From Oscillospiraceae bacterium (GTDB lineage Bacteria; Bacillota; Clostridia; Oscillospirales; Acutalibacteraceae): a DNA stretch of 64,000 bases. The stretch lies in the NCBI GenBank assembly GCA_015065425.1, contig SVQH01000001.1, forward strand, positions 62,001 through 126,000. The letters are read 5' to 3'. Each line of letters starts with the position of its first letter. Position 1 is the first letter of the stretch. Of the stretch, positions 19,877 to 27,943 are shown piece after piece. The notes beneath the pieces are model-generated. The model was not told the DNA's origin. It did not search any database and worked only from the letters and a program-made list of their open reading frames with translations. The translations under genes were made by a program, and so were the position numbers.

Positions 19877-20866
19877 ATGAAAACTATTGCTGTTTTAACA
19901 AGCGGCGGAGATGCTCCGGGCATGAATGCTGCCATCAGAGCAGTTGTAAGAACCGGATGTGAAAACGGTGTAAGAGTTCTCGGCATCAGAAGAGGTTACG
20001 CAGGTCTTATGGCAGGCGATATGTATGAAATGAATCTCAGAAGTGTTTCCGATATAATTCATCGCGGCGGTACTATGCTTTATTCTGCAAGAAGCAAGGA
20101 ATTCTGCACAGAAGCAGGTATGCAGAAGGCTATAGATATCTGTAAAGAAAACGGTATTGAAGGAATTGTTGTAATCGGCGGCGACGGCTCCTTCAAAGGT
20201 GCAAGAGACCTTTCCGTTAGAGGTATCAACTGTGTCGGCGTTCCCGGTACAATAGATAATGACATCGCATGCTGTGACTATACCATCGGTTATGATACCT
20301 GCCTTAATACTATTATGGACATGGTAGACAGAATCAGAGACACAAGCGAATCTCACGACCGTTGTACTGTTGTTGAAGTTATGGGCAGAAGAGCCGGTTT
20401 CCTCGCTCTTAATGCAGGTATTGCTGTAGGTGCAACTGCAATTCTCATCCCTGAACTTGAATTCAATATTGAAAAAGATATTATAGACAGAATGAGAAGA
20501 ACACAAAAGACCGGTAAGCGTCATTTTATCATCGTTGTTGCTGAAGGTGTCAACGAAAAGCTTGAGGCACAGGGAATCAATGGTGTTTCGGCACTCGCAA
20601 AATATATTGAACATAATCTCGGTGTTGAAGCTCGTGCATCTGTTCTCGGACATGTTCAGAGAGGCGGTTCACCTTCTGTCAAGGACAGAGTTGCAGGCAG
20701 CCAGATGGGTGCTTATGCTGCACATCTTCTTCTTAACGGTGTCGGTAACCGTGTTGTTGCCATGCAGAAAGAGAATATTGTTGATTTTGATATTGTTGAA
20801 GCACTCAACATGAAAAAATCCATTGACCTTTCTCTTTATGATACAGCAATGGAAATTTCCATATAA
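19877..20866 (+). CDS. pfkA: ATP-dependent 6-phosphofructokinase
   Basis: Phosphorylates fructose 6-phosphate, the committed step of glycolysis. A 329-residue enzyme with GGDAPGMNAAIRAVVR at 10-25, GGDGSFKGA near 101-109 and GTIDNDIACCDYTIGYDT near 121-138, and EVMGRRAGFLALNAG near 164-178. The Gly after GGD and the Gly-Thr-Ile-Asp-Asn-Asp block indicate the ATP-using rather than pyrophosphate-using type. It has its own promoter and terminator. Confidence 0.95.
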   Translation: MKTIAVLTSGGDAPGMNAAIRAVVRTGCENGVRVLGIRRGYAGLMAGDMYEMNLRSVSDIIHRGGTMLYSARSKEFCTEAGMQKAIDICKENGIEGIVVIGGDGSFKGARDLSVRGINCVGVPGTIDNDIACCDYTIGYDTCLNTIMDMVDRIRDTSESHDRCTVVEVMGRRAGFLALNAGIAVGATAILIPELEFNIEKDIIDRMRRTQKTGKRHFIIVVAEGVNEKLEAQGINGVSALAKYIEHNLGVEARASVLGHVQRGGSPSVKDRVAGSQMGAYAAHLLLNGVGNRVVAMQKENIVDFDIVEALNMKKSIDLSLYDTAMEISI

Positions 20867-20875
20867 ATCATAAAT

Positions 20876-20905
20876 GCACCGTGATACAATCATGGTGCTT
20901 TTTTT
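20876..20905 (+). terminator. Rho-independent terminator after pfkA
   Basis: Inverted repeat GCACCGTGAT / ATCATGGTGC (one mismatch, three-base loop) followed by seven T. It separates pfkA from the FliB-like gene. Confidence 0.75.
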
Positions 20906-20917
20906 AAGGTAGAAATT

Positions 20918-21871
20918 ATGAAAAATTATTACCCTTCGTATTATTCATCCTTTTACTGTCTCGCTGACAAATGTCCGGACAGCTGTTGCAAAAGCTGGGA
21001 AATTGTTATAGACGAGGAAACTCAAAAAAAATATTCCCTGCTTAATAATGAGTTTTCAGATAAAATCAAAAGGTGTCTTAATAAAAACGAAGACGGTGAA
21101 GTCTGCTTTTTAATGAAAGACAGCAGATGTCCTTTCCTTAATACTTCCGGTTTATGTGATATTCACCTGAATCTCGGCGAAGAATATACAAGTAATATAT
21201 GCCGTCAGCATCCGAGATTTATAGAAGAATATGACGGATTTTCAGAAATCAGTCTGTCTTTATCCTGTCCAAAAGCAGCAACACTTATTTTCAGTTGTAA
21301 TGATGGGAATAATACATATCCGTCTCCCGAATATTGCGGTGACGATGATGTTTTGATTGAACTCATAGATTCAAGAAAGAAAATTCTTGATTATAGCGGT
21401 GATTTTTCTTTATTGCAAGCAATGCTTCTTAATATTGCTGCAGATGACCAGTTGATGCTTGATATGACATATATTCAGCAACATCCGTATATAGGCATTG
21501 ATTTTATAAATGACTACCTTGATTTGCTGATGAACGGCTGTGAAATTCTTTTACCTCAGTGGGAGAATCTTCTTGAAAATACAGTTAAAAGTGATGTAAC
21601 TATTGAGCGACTGAAAGAATATATCATAAGCAATAATGATAGCATCTGCAAGGCATTTAAATATTTTCTATACAGATACTATCTCAAAGCAATAAACGAC
21701 CTTGATATCTATTCAAGAGCATTGTTTATAATTATGTCCTGTATTACAAGTGCGTGTATTGCTATCTCAAATTCTGTTACGTTTGAAGAAGCAGTAAGAC
21801 TGTATTCGAAAGAAATAGAGCATTGCACTGACAATATTGATATGATTCTTGACTTTTTCTATGAATTATGA
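20918..21871 (+). CDS. FliB-like flagellin lysine-N-methylase family protein
   Basis: A 317-residue protein with an N-terminal cysteine cluster (C14, C19, C23, C24 in CLADKCPDSCC) and more cysteines in DSRCPF and GLCDIH, plus NICRQHPRF. This matches the FliB/YkgJ-like family, whose Salmonella member methylates flagellin lysines. The Cys pattern suggests a metal or Fe-S site. No flagellin or other motility gene is nearby, so the target protein cannot be named. It ends 11 bp before the AraM-like gene, whose ribosome site overlaps its stop. Confidence 0.7.
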   Translation: MKNYYPSYYSSFYCLADKCPDSCCKSWEIVIDEETQKKYSLLNNEFSDKIKRCLNKNEDGEVCFLMKDSRCPFLNTSGLCDIHLNLGEEYTSNICRQHPRFIEEYDGFSEISLSLSCPKAATLIFSCNDGNNTYPSPEYCGDDDVLIELIDSRKKILDYSGDFSLLQAMLLNIAADDQLMLDMTYIQQHPYIGIDFINDYLDLLMNGCEILLPQWENLLENTVKSDVTIERLKEYIISNNDSICKAFKYFLYRYYLKAINDLDIYSRALFIIMSCITSACIAISNSVTFEEAVRLYSKEIEHCTDNIDMILDFFYEL

Positions 21872-21881
21872 GGGGATTAAA

Positions 21882-23138
21882 ATGTCTGAAATAATGAAAA
21901 TAATCAAAGATTTTTCCACTGATTGTCCTTGCGGAAAAGAACACACAACAACAGTTAAGGATATTCGTATAGGTTCAGGACTTGTGTGTAAAACGGGAAA
22001 AATACTCTGTGAAAACAATTTTCCAAAAAACATATTAGTCGTTGCTGATGAAAATACCCTTCAAGCGGCAAAAGGTATTGAAGAAGCTCTTGCAGTATTC
22101 AATGTAGAAAAAAAGATATACAGTAATATCAGAGTTGCAGATATGAAACATGTAGAAGAACTCGAAGAACTCATAAAAGACAAAGATATTGCAGTTTTAT
22201 CTGTAGGCACGGGTTCAGTCAATGATCCGTGCAGACTTGCGTGTGCGAGGCAAAATAAATTGCTTTGCATATTCGCAACTGCACCGTCAATGGACGGATT
22301 CGCCTCAGATTCATCTCCCATTGTAGAAAAAGGCTTCAAATCATCATACCCCGCAAAAAGCCCTGAGGTTATAATAGGAGATACAAAGATTCTTGCTGCC
22401 GCCCCTTCATATCTTAAATCAGCAGGATTCGGTGATATGATAGCTAAATATGTCGGTCTTATTGATTGGAGAATATCTGCACTGCTTACAGGGGAGTATT
22501 ACTGCGAAAGAGTTGCGTCACTTACGAAAAACGCAGTTGACTCTCTGATGCAAATGGCTCACCTTGTGACAACTGATGATGAAAATACTGCAGGTAAAAT
22601 TTTTGAAAGTCTCCTGATGACAGGCATTGCAATGAGCTTCACAAAGAATTCACGCCCTGCAAGCGGAAGTGAACATATTATAGCTCATCTTATAGAATGC
22701 TTACAGCTTCCCGACGGAATAATTCCTAATTATCACGGAGAAGATGTGGGCGTCTGTACACTTGAAATGTTGAAATTTTATAATGAACTCGCAGAAAACA
22801 AAAATGTCACGGGAATCAGGGAAAATGTTGACTGGGAAAAAGTTTTTGAGGTTTACGGAGATATGGCAGAAAATGTCAGAAGCCTTAATTTCCCTGAAAA
22901 TATAGTTGATACTGTAATACCTGAGCTAATAGGGGAGAAATGGGAAAAAATCACTGAAATTATCCGAAGCGTTCCTTCTTATGAAGAATGTAAAGACGCA
23001 ATGAGAAAAGCAGGTTGTAAGATTACCGTTTCTGATATTGAAAAAGAGCAGTCATATTTTGATTTATGCGTTAAATATTCACCTTATATGAGAAAACGAC
23101 TTACTCTATTGAGACTCAGAGATATGATAAAAACATAA
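21882..23138 (+). CDS. araM: sn-glycerol-1-phosphate dehydrogenase (AraM/EgsA)
   Basis: About 418 residues from ATG 21882, which follows an AGGGG ribosome site; the ATG at 21849 lies inside the previous gene. The Rossmann motif VGTGSVND is near 108-115 and the metal-binding domain carries SGSEHIIAHLIE and YHGEDVGVCTLEML. Family members are Ni- or Zn-dependent and reduce dihydroxyacetone phosphate to sn-glycerol 1-phosphate. In B. subtilis the gene (araM) lies in the arabinose operon; here it is 5.7 kb from araBAD and in a different transcription unit. Confidence 0.87.
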   Translation: MSEIMKIIKDFSTDCPCGKEHTTTVKDIRIGSGLVCKTGKILCENNFPKNILVVADENTLQAAKGIEEALAVFNVEKKIYSNIRVADMKHVEELEELIKDKDIAVLSVGTGSVNDPCRLACARQNKLLCIFATAPSMDGFASDSSPIVEKGFKSSYPAKSPEVIIGDTKILAAAPSYLKSAGFGDMIAKYVGLIDWRISALLTGEYYCERVASLTKNAVDSLMQMAHLVTTDDENTAGKIFESLLMTGIAMSFTKNSRPASGSEHIIAHLIECLQLPDGIIPNYHGEDVGVCTLEMLKFYNELAENKNVTGIRENVDWEKVFEVYGDMAENVRSLNFPENIVDTVIPELIGEKWEKITEIIRSVPSYEECKDAMRKAGCKITVSDIEKEQSYFDLCVKYSPYMRKRLTLLRLRDMIKT

Positions 23139-23145
23139 AATATTG

Positions 23146-23178
23146 AAAACGACATCGGAAAATATCCGGTGCCGTAAT
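23146..23178. terminator. Possible bidirectional hairpin between convergent genes
   Basis: A CATCGG / CCGGTG hairpin with one wobble pair and a 7-nt loop lies between the stops of the AraM-like gene and the minus-strand isomerase. Read on the minus strand it is followed by GTCGTTTTC, a short T-run. Weak but well placed. Confidence 0.4.
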
Positions 23179-23189
23179 GCTTATAACTC

Positions 23190-23963
23190 TTATTTATCAA
23201 GTGTTTGCATGAATTTCCATGAAAGCTTTGTTGCCTTTTTAGCATCGCCGTCAATCCAGTCAATATCCTGTTCATACATGATATAGGGAATACCCAGTTC
23301 CTTGCAGGCTTCATAACAGGCTTTGAGGTCAACTTTTCCTTCACCGAGAGTGCAGAATTTTCTTTCGCCGTCAATAATCACATAATCCTTGAAATGGCAT
23401 ACCTTAACTCTACCTTTCATTTTCTTGAGATATTCCACCGGGTCAGCACCTGCATAATGAATCCATGCAACATCCGGAATAAAATGGAATAATTCAGGGT
23501 CAGTGTTTTCAATAAGATAGTCAATCATGGTTTCGCCGTTATCCATTGTTTTAAATTCAAAGTCGTGGTTATGATAATTAAAGGTCATTCCGTTTTCTTT
23601 AAGCTTTACGGAAAAAATATTTACCTGTTCAATAAATGCATCAACAGCTGCCTTTGTTCCTCTTGATTCATCGGGTGCGGCTCCGAGACCTAAGGCATAG
23701 CAATCAATTATTTTATGTTCTTCTATAAGAGCATCAGTATCGTTTATATATCTGTCAAGAGGTTTATGTGTCACGCACACCTTCATATTGTGTTTATCAA
23801 GAATTTCTTTTTGTATTTTAGCATCAATGGGACCTATTGCTGAAATCTGAACATCAGTTACACCAAGGGCTGAAAGATAAGAGAGGATATCGTCAAAATC
23901 CTCAGCATTCTGACAAAAATCCCTTAAAGTAAAAAGCTGTATACCAAGAACAGGTTTATTCAT
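23190..23963 (-). CDS. Sugar phosphate isomerase/epimerase, TIM-barrel
   Basis: A 257-residue xylose-isomerase-like TIM barrel. NYHNHDFEF near 128-136 and CHFKDY near 190-195 are the usual metal- and substrate-binding strands, and the C-terminal segment includes MYEQDIDW. The family includes inosose dehydratases, tagatose epimerases and many uncharacterised members, so a substrate cannot be given. It stands alone on the minus strand with a ribosome site (AAAGGAA) just upstream of its start. The following 204-bp gap holds its promoter region and that of the divergent phosphoesterase. Confidence 0.75.
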   Translation of the reverse strand: MNKPVLGIQLFTLRDFCQNAEDFDDILSYLSALGVTDVQISAIGPIDAKIQKEILDKHNMKVCVTHKPLDRYINDTDALIEEHKIIDCYALGLGAAPDESRGTKAAVDAFIEQVNIFSVKLKENGMTFNYHNHDFEFKTMDNGETMIDYLIENTDPELFHFIPDVAWIHYAGADPVEYLKKMKGRVKVCHFKDYVIIDGERKFCTLGEGKVDLKACYEACKELGIPYIMYEQDIDWIDGDAKKATKLSWKFMQTLDK

Positions 23964-24106
23964 AAAAACATTCCTTTCATACTGTTAAAATTCAATTAAA
24001 TAATAATTCAACAGTAATATAATATCAATAATAAAATATTTTTTCTGTATTTTTGACGAATTGTTAATTATTAAATTAGTTGATTTGCCGAAAATTTTCA
24101 TGCAAT

Positions 24107-24135
24107 TTGACTTTAGCGGATTTTGGTAGTAATAT
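24107..24135 (+). promoter_or_regulatory. Predicted SigA promoter of the metallophosphoesterase
   Basis: TTGACT at 24107-24112, 17 nt, TAATAT at 24130-24135. The ten bases GTAGTAATAT over the -10 recur at the promoter of the SGNH gene near 27895-27904. Confidence 0.55.
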
Positions 24136-24167
24136 TACAGTGAAATAACATTAACGGAGGAATAATA

Positions 24168-25352
24168 ATGAAAAAGTTTATTTCAATTTTGCTTTCTGCT
24201 GTTATGATTTTCTCTCTTTCAGCTGTTGCATTTGCCGCTGTCTCAGGCGACAATACCATTCTGAAATTTGACGAAAACGGTGAATTCAAGATTTTCAACA
24301 TCTGTGACATTCAGGATAATTTTCCTATCCATAAAACCTGCGTAGCTTTCATCAAAGATATGATTGAAATTCATGACCCTGATATTGTTATTCTCGGAGG
24401 TGACAATTCAACTGCTTCCAAAGAAACAAAGGCTGATGCGATAAAAGAGCTCTGTGATATTTTTGTAAGCACTGAAACATATTTTACATTTGTTTTCGGT
24501 AATCATGATGATGAGCAGGGTGTTTCCCGTGAAGAACTTTTAGCAATGTACAAGCTTTACGGCGGAGAATACTGCCTCGCTTATGATGCAGACCCTTCTC
24601 TTACAGGTGTCGCAACACACAATCTTACCGTTAAAAGCTCTGACGGCAGTAAAATAGCATATAACCTTTATATGTTTGACTCTAACAGCTACACTTATGA
24701 TGATAACGGCAACCAACTCGGTTATGATTGCGTACATGAAGATCAGATTGAGTGGTATAAAAATACTTCAGCTGAAGTAAAGGCAGCAAACGGCGACGAA
24801 ACCGTTCCTGCTATGGCATTCCAGCATATCGTTGTTCAGGAAGCCTTTGAAAAACTTTTTATTGAAAGTCCTTTTAATCTTGGTGACCTTACTCTTAATT
24901 TTGATGGCAAATCTTATACATATCTTCCTTATGTACATGACATCAAGGATGGATTCCTTCTTGAAGCTCCTTGTCCCGGCTATTATAACTACGGTCAGTT
25001 TGATGCTTTTGTAGAAACAGGTGATATTGTAGCAGTTTTCTCCGGACATGACCATCCCAATTCATATACAGTTACAAAAGACGGTGTTGATATTGTCAAT
25101 ACTCCCGGTGCAAGTTTTGAGTCTTACGGCGACAACTCTGTAAGAGGTCTTCGACTTATTACTCTAAACGAAGCTGATACTTCTTCTTACACCACAGAAG
25201 TACTTACTGTTTCTGACTACATTCTTGACGGCGGTGATTATCTTGCTGATTTCGGTGAAATTTCAGTCATCGATGCAGTCTTCGGAAAAATTCAGCAGGT
25301 TCTTATGAAACTTTACATTACATTTGTACAGATGTTTTTCATGTTTGGATAA
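24168..25352 (+). CDS. Secreted calcineurin-like metallophosphoesterase
   Basis: A 394-residue protein. Residues 1-24 are a clear signal peptide ending AFA. The phosphoesterase metal sites are ILGGDNS near 75-81, FGNHDD at 110-115 and SGHDHPN near 290-296; the first metal motif, normally D-x-H, reads CDIQD (46-50), so Gln replaces His. The protein ends in an aromatic and hydrophobic amphipathic stretch of about 25 residues (FGKIQQVLMKLYITF onward) that could attach to the membrane. Exported phosphatase or diesterase activity is inferred; the substrate is unknown. Confidence 0.82.
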   Translation: MKKFISILLSAVMIFSLSAVAFAAVSGDNTILKFDENGEFKIFNICDIQDNFPIHKTCVAFIKDMIEIHDPDIVILGGDNSTASKETKADAIKELCDIFVSTETYFTFVFGNHDDEQGVSREELLAMYKLYGGEYCLAYDADPSLTGVATHNLTVKSSDGSKIAYNLYMFDSNSYTYDDNGNQLGYDCVHEDQIEWYKNTSAEVKAANGDETVPAMAFQHIVVQEAFEKLFIESPFNLGDLTLNFDGKSYTYLPYVHDIKDGFLLEAPCPGYYNYGQFDAFVETGDIVAVFSGHDHPNSYTVTKDGVDIVNTPGASFESYGDNSVRGLRLITLNEADTSSYTTEVLTVSDYILDGGDYLADFGEISVIDAVFGKIQQVLMKLYITFVQMFFMFG

Positions 25353-25389
25353 TCAAATGTAACAAATCTGTTAACAGCAAGTTAATTTA

Positions 25390-25419
25390 TTGTTTTTTAT
25401 ATTTACTGTTTTATATAAT
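25390..25419 (+). promoter_or_regulatory. Possible promoter of the SDR/zinc-ribbon gene
   Basis: TATAAT at 25414-25419 preceded at 18 nt by TTGTTT (25390-25395). The -10 is perfect but the -35 is weak. A strong TAGGGGG ribosome site follows near 25449. Confidence 0.45.
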
Positions 25420-25463
25420 TTTTGTAATATTAATAAAAAGAATATTTTTAGGGGGTAATTCCT

Positions 25464-26993
25464 ATGAAAACTGTATTCCTTACCGGTGGTACCGGTAACA
25501 TGGGTTGGGCTGCATTTCAGGAGCTTTATAAGCTCGGAGATGTAAAAATTAATTTCCTTGCCCGTCCCAGCGACAAAAACAAAGAGCTTCTTCTTCCCTA
25601 CATGGGTAAAAAGAATGTCGAGATCATTTGGGGCGATTTCCTTGATTATGATTCAATATTAAAGGGTATCACAGGTGCAGATTATGTTCTTCATATCGGC
25701 GGTATGGTTTCACCTGCTGCTGACTATAAGCCTTATTCAACAAGAAAAGTTAATGTAGGTGCTGCCGAAAACATCTGTAAGGCAGTTCTCGCTCAGCCCA
25801 ACGCAGACGATATTAAGGTTTGCTACATAGGCTCAGTTGCAGAAACAGGCGACAGAAATACCCCCATTCATTGGGGCAGATGCGGTGACCCCATCAAGGT
25901 TTCAGTTTATGACCATTATGCAATTTCCAAGGTTATGGCTGAAAGAGTTTTCGTTGAAAGCGGAATCAAGCATTGGGTAGTAATGCGTCAGTCAGGAATA
26001 CTTTATCCTGCAATCCTTCACAATATGGAACCCATTATGTATCATGTTCCCCTTAACGGTATGCTCGAATGGTGTACAGTTGAAGACTCCGGCCGTCTTA
26101 TGAGAAACTTCGTTACAGAAGACCTTCCCGAGGATTTCTACAGAAGATTCTATAACATTGGTTCCGGTAAAGAATACAGACTTACAAACTACGAGTTTGA
26201 AGAACTTCTTCTCGGTTGCATAGGACTTGGTTCTCCCAAGACACTCTTTGACCCCAACTGGTTCACAATAAAGAACTTCCACGGTCAGTACTATGCAGAC
26301 GGCGATATTCTCGAAGATTATCTTCACTTCCGTGCTAATATGCCCGTTAAAGATTATTTTGACCACATGGCAAATCAGGTTGAATTCTATTTTAGAATTC
26401 CCAAGTATATACCCACAAAAAAGCTTATCGGCAAGTGTGCAAAACCCTTCATGAAAAAGATTGCCATGACCGAAAGATGGGGTACTCTTGACTGGATAAA
26501 GACAAAGGACCCCGTAAGACTTTCCGCTTATTATGGTTCTTATGAAGATTATCTCAAGATTCCCGCTACATGGGACAGATTCAGACTTGAAAGCCCCGAC
26601 AAGAGAAATGAAGCTGCAGAAAAGTATGTACTTGACCACGGTTATGATGAATCAAAACCCAAGTCAGAGCTTGATATCGATGATATGAAGAAAGCAGCCG
26701 AATTCCGTGGCGGTGAATGCTTAAGCGACACTATGACAAAGGGCGACCTTGTTACAAAGCTCAAGTGGAAGTGCGGATGCTGCGGACATGAATTTGAAGC
26801 AAGTCCCAATCTTATCATTCTCGGCGGTCACTGGTGCCCCGAATGTTACCTCCCCGAAAAGAAGTGGAACTATGACGAAATCGCAAAGACAAATCCCTTC
26901 TTCGCTCAGGTATGGTACACCAACCACTCCAAGGACGAACACAATGTCTATGACTTTGATGAAATCTTTGACGGCTGGGAAAAGAAGAAATAA
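25464..26993 (+). CDS. Extended SDR NAD-dependent epimerase with C-terminal zinc ribbon
   Basis: A 509-residue protein. Residues 1-300 are an extended short-chain dehydrogenase/epimerase: TGGTGNMG at 7-14 for NAD and a YDHYAISK block with the catalytic Tyr-x3-Lys near 150-158. After a helical linker the C-terminus has C437-x2-C440 and C458-x2-C461 (CPEC), a zinc-ribbon pattern, followed by an aromatic-rich tail. The fusion is unusual for this family. Codon use is strongly biased, with many CCC and AAG codons, suggesting high expression. It has its own promoter and terminator; the substrate is unknown. Confidence 0.8.
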   Translation: MKTVFLTGGTGNMGWAAFQELYKLGDVKINFLARPSDKNKELLLPYMGKKNVEIIWGDFLDYDSILKGITGADYVLHIGGMVSPAADYKPYSTRKVNVGAAENICKAVLAQPNADDIKVCYIGSVAETGDRNTPIHWGRCGDPIKVSVYDHYAISKVMAERVFVESGIKHWVVMRQSGILYPAILHNMEPIMYHVPLNGMLEWCTVEDSGRLMRNFVTEDLPEDFYRRFYNIGSGKEYRLTNYEFEELLLGCIGLGSPKTLFDPNWFTIKNFHGQYYADGDILEDYLHFRANMPVKDYFDHMANQVEFYFRIPKYIPTKKLIGKCAKPFMKKIAMTERWGTLDWIKTKDPVRLSAYYGSYEDYLKIPATWDRFRLESPDKRNEAAEKYVLDHGYDESKPKSELDIDDMKKAAEFRGGECLSDTMTKGDLVTKLKWKCGCCGHEFEASPNLIILGGHWCPECYLPEKKWNYDEIAKTNPFFAQVWYTNHSKDEHNVYDFDEIFDGWEKKK

Positions 26994-27004
26994 TTTTAAG
27001 TTAT

Positions 27005-27035
27005 GTGCAGTTCCTTTCAGGGGCTGCACTTTTTT
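27005..27035 (+). terminator. Terminator after the SDR/zinc-ribbon gene
   Basis: GTGCAG...CTGCAC stem, extendable with wobble pairs over TTCCT/AGGGG, followed by a run of six T. Confidence 0.75.
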
Positions 27036-27046
27036 CGTAAAAAATA

Positions 27047-27075
27047 TTGCTATTACTCAAGTTTTGTTTTATAAT
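27047..27075 (+). promoter_or_regulatory. Predicted promoter of the HAD phosphatase gene
   Basis: TTGCTA at 27047-27052 and TATAAT at 27070-27075 with 17-nt spacing. The leader of about 110 nt contains an open frame of 30 codons (27100-27192) without a ribosome site, whose stop overlaps the ribosome site of the next gene. Confidence 0.5.
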
Positions 27076-27194
27076 TTAATTAACGCGATATAAATTGTTA
27101 TGGCTTATATTATATATGAGCTTACTAATGCCGGTAAAAATGCTTTAGACAATAATATTTCTTTTTTAAAACTAATTTTAATTAAGAGGTAATC

Positions 27195-27842
27195 ATGAAA
27201 TACAAACTTGTAATTTTTGATCTTGACGGGACAATACTTGATACATTAGAGGATCTTTATAATTCTGTAAATTTTGCTCTTTGCAAAAACAATCTGCCTG
27301 AGAGAAGTATTGTCGAAGTAAGATCTTTTGTGGGGAACGGAATAAGACTCCTGATTGAAAGAGCAGTACCTGAAAATACTGCTCCGAAAACTGTGGATAT
27401 AATTTTTTCCGATTTTAAGTCTCATTACAGAAATCACAGTATAGATAATACTGAGCCATATCCGGGCATTATAGATTTGCTGGTTGAATTACGCAAGTCG
27501 GGTATAAAAACAGCCGTTGTCTCCAATAAAGCTGATTTCGCGGTTCAGGAACTTATTAAGCAGTATTTTGACGGTCTTTTTGATTTTGCAGTAGGGGAAC
27601 GGGAAAATATCGCAAAAAAACCAAATCCCGATTCAGTTTATGAAGCTTTGAGATTTTTAGATATAAATAAAGAAGAGGCTGTTTACATCGGAGACTCCGA
27701 AGTAGATATTGAGACAGCACGAAATTCGGGGTTAGACGAAATTATCGTCGATTGGGGATTCAGAGATACAGACTTTTTACATAAATGCGGTGCAAAACTT
27801 ATTTTCTCTGAACCCGATAAACTGTTAAAATACCTATTATGA
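27195..27842 (+). CDS. HAD hydrolase, phosphoglycolate phosphatase-like
   Basis: A 215-residue HAD-superfamily phosphatase with subclass I cap. Motif I is FDLDGTILDT (8-17), with nucleophile D9 and acid D11; motif II is VVSNK; motif III and IV include KKPNPD and YIGDSEVDIETA. This matches the Gph/PpaX group (phosphoglycolate or pyrophosphate phosphatases); specificity cannot be decided from sequence alone. An AAGAGG site precedes the ATG. Confidence 0.85.
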   Translation: MKYKLVIFDLDGTILDTLEDLYNSVNFALCKNNLPERSIVEVRSFVGNGIRLLIERAVPENTAPKTVDIIFSDFKSHYRNHSIDNTEPYPGIIDLLVELRKSGIKTAVVSNKADFAVQELIKQYFDGLFDFAVGERENIAKKPNPDSVYEALRFLDINKEEAVYIGDSEVDIETARNSGLDEIIVDWGFRDTDFLHKCGAKLIFSEPDKLLKYLL

Positions 27843-27875
27843 GCACATTACAAGTAATCTTTTTGTAATTAATAG

Positions 27876-27904
27876 TTGATTTAAGCATTAAATTGTAGTA
27901 ATAT
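27876..27904 (+). promoter_or_regulatory. Predicted promoter of the O-acylation cassette
   Basis: TTGATT at 27876-27881, 17 nt, TAATAT at 27899-27904, 40 bp before the SGNH gene. Confidence 0.5.
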
Positions 27905-27943
27905 ACATTTTAATGCTTAAATATATTTAAACGGTGATTTAAG

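Noticed and set aside
19895..20653. 252-codon minus-strand frame across pfkA
   Set aside because: Shadow of pfkA caused by codon bias; no similarity to known proteins.
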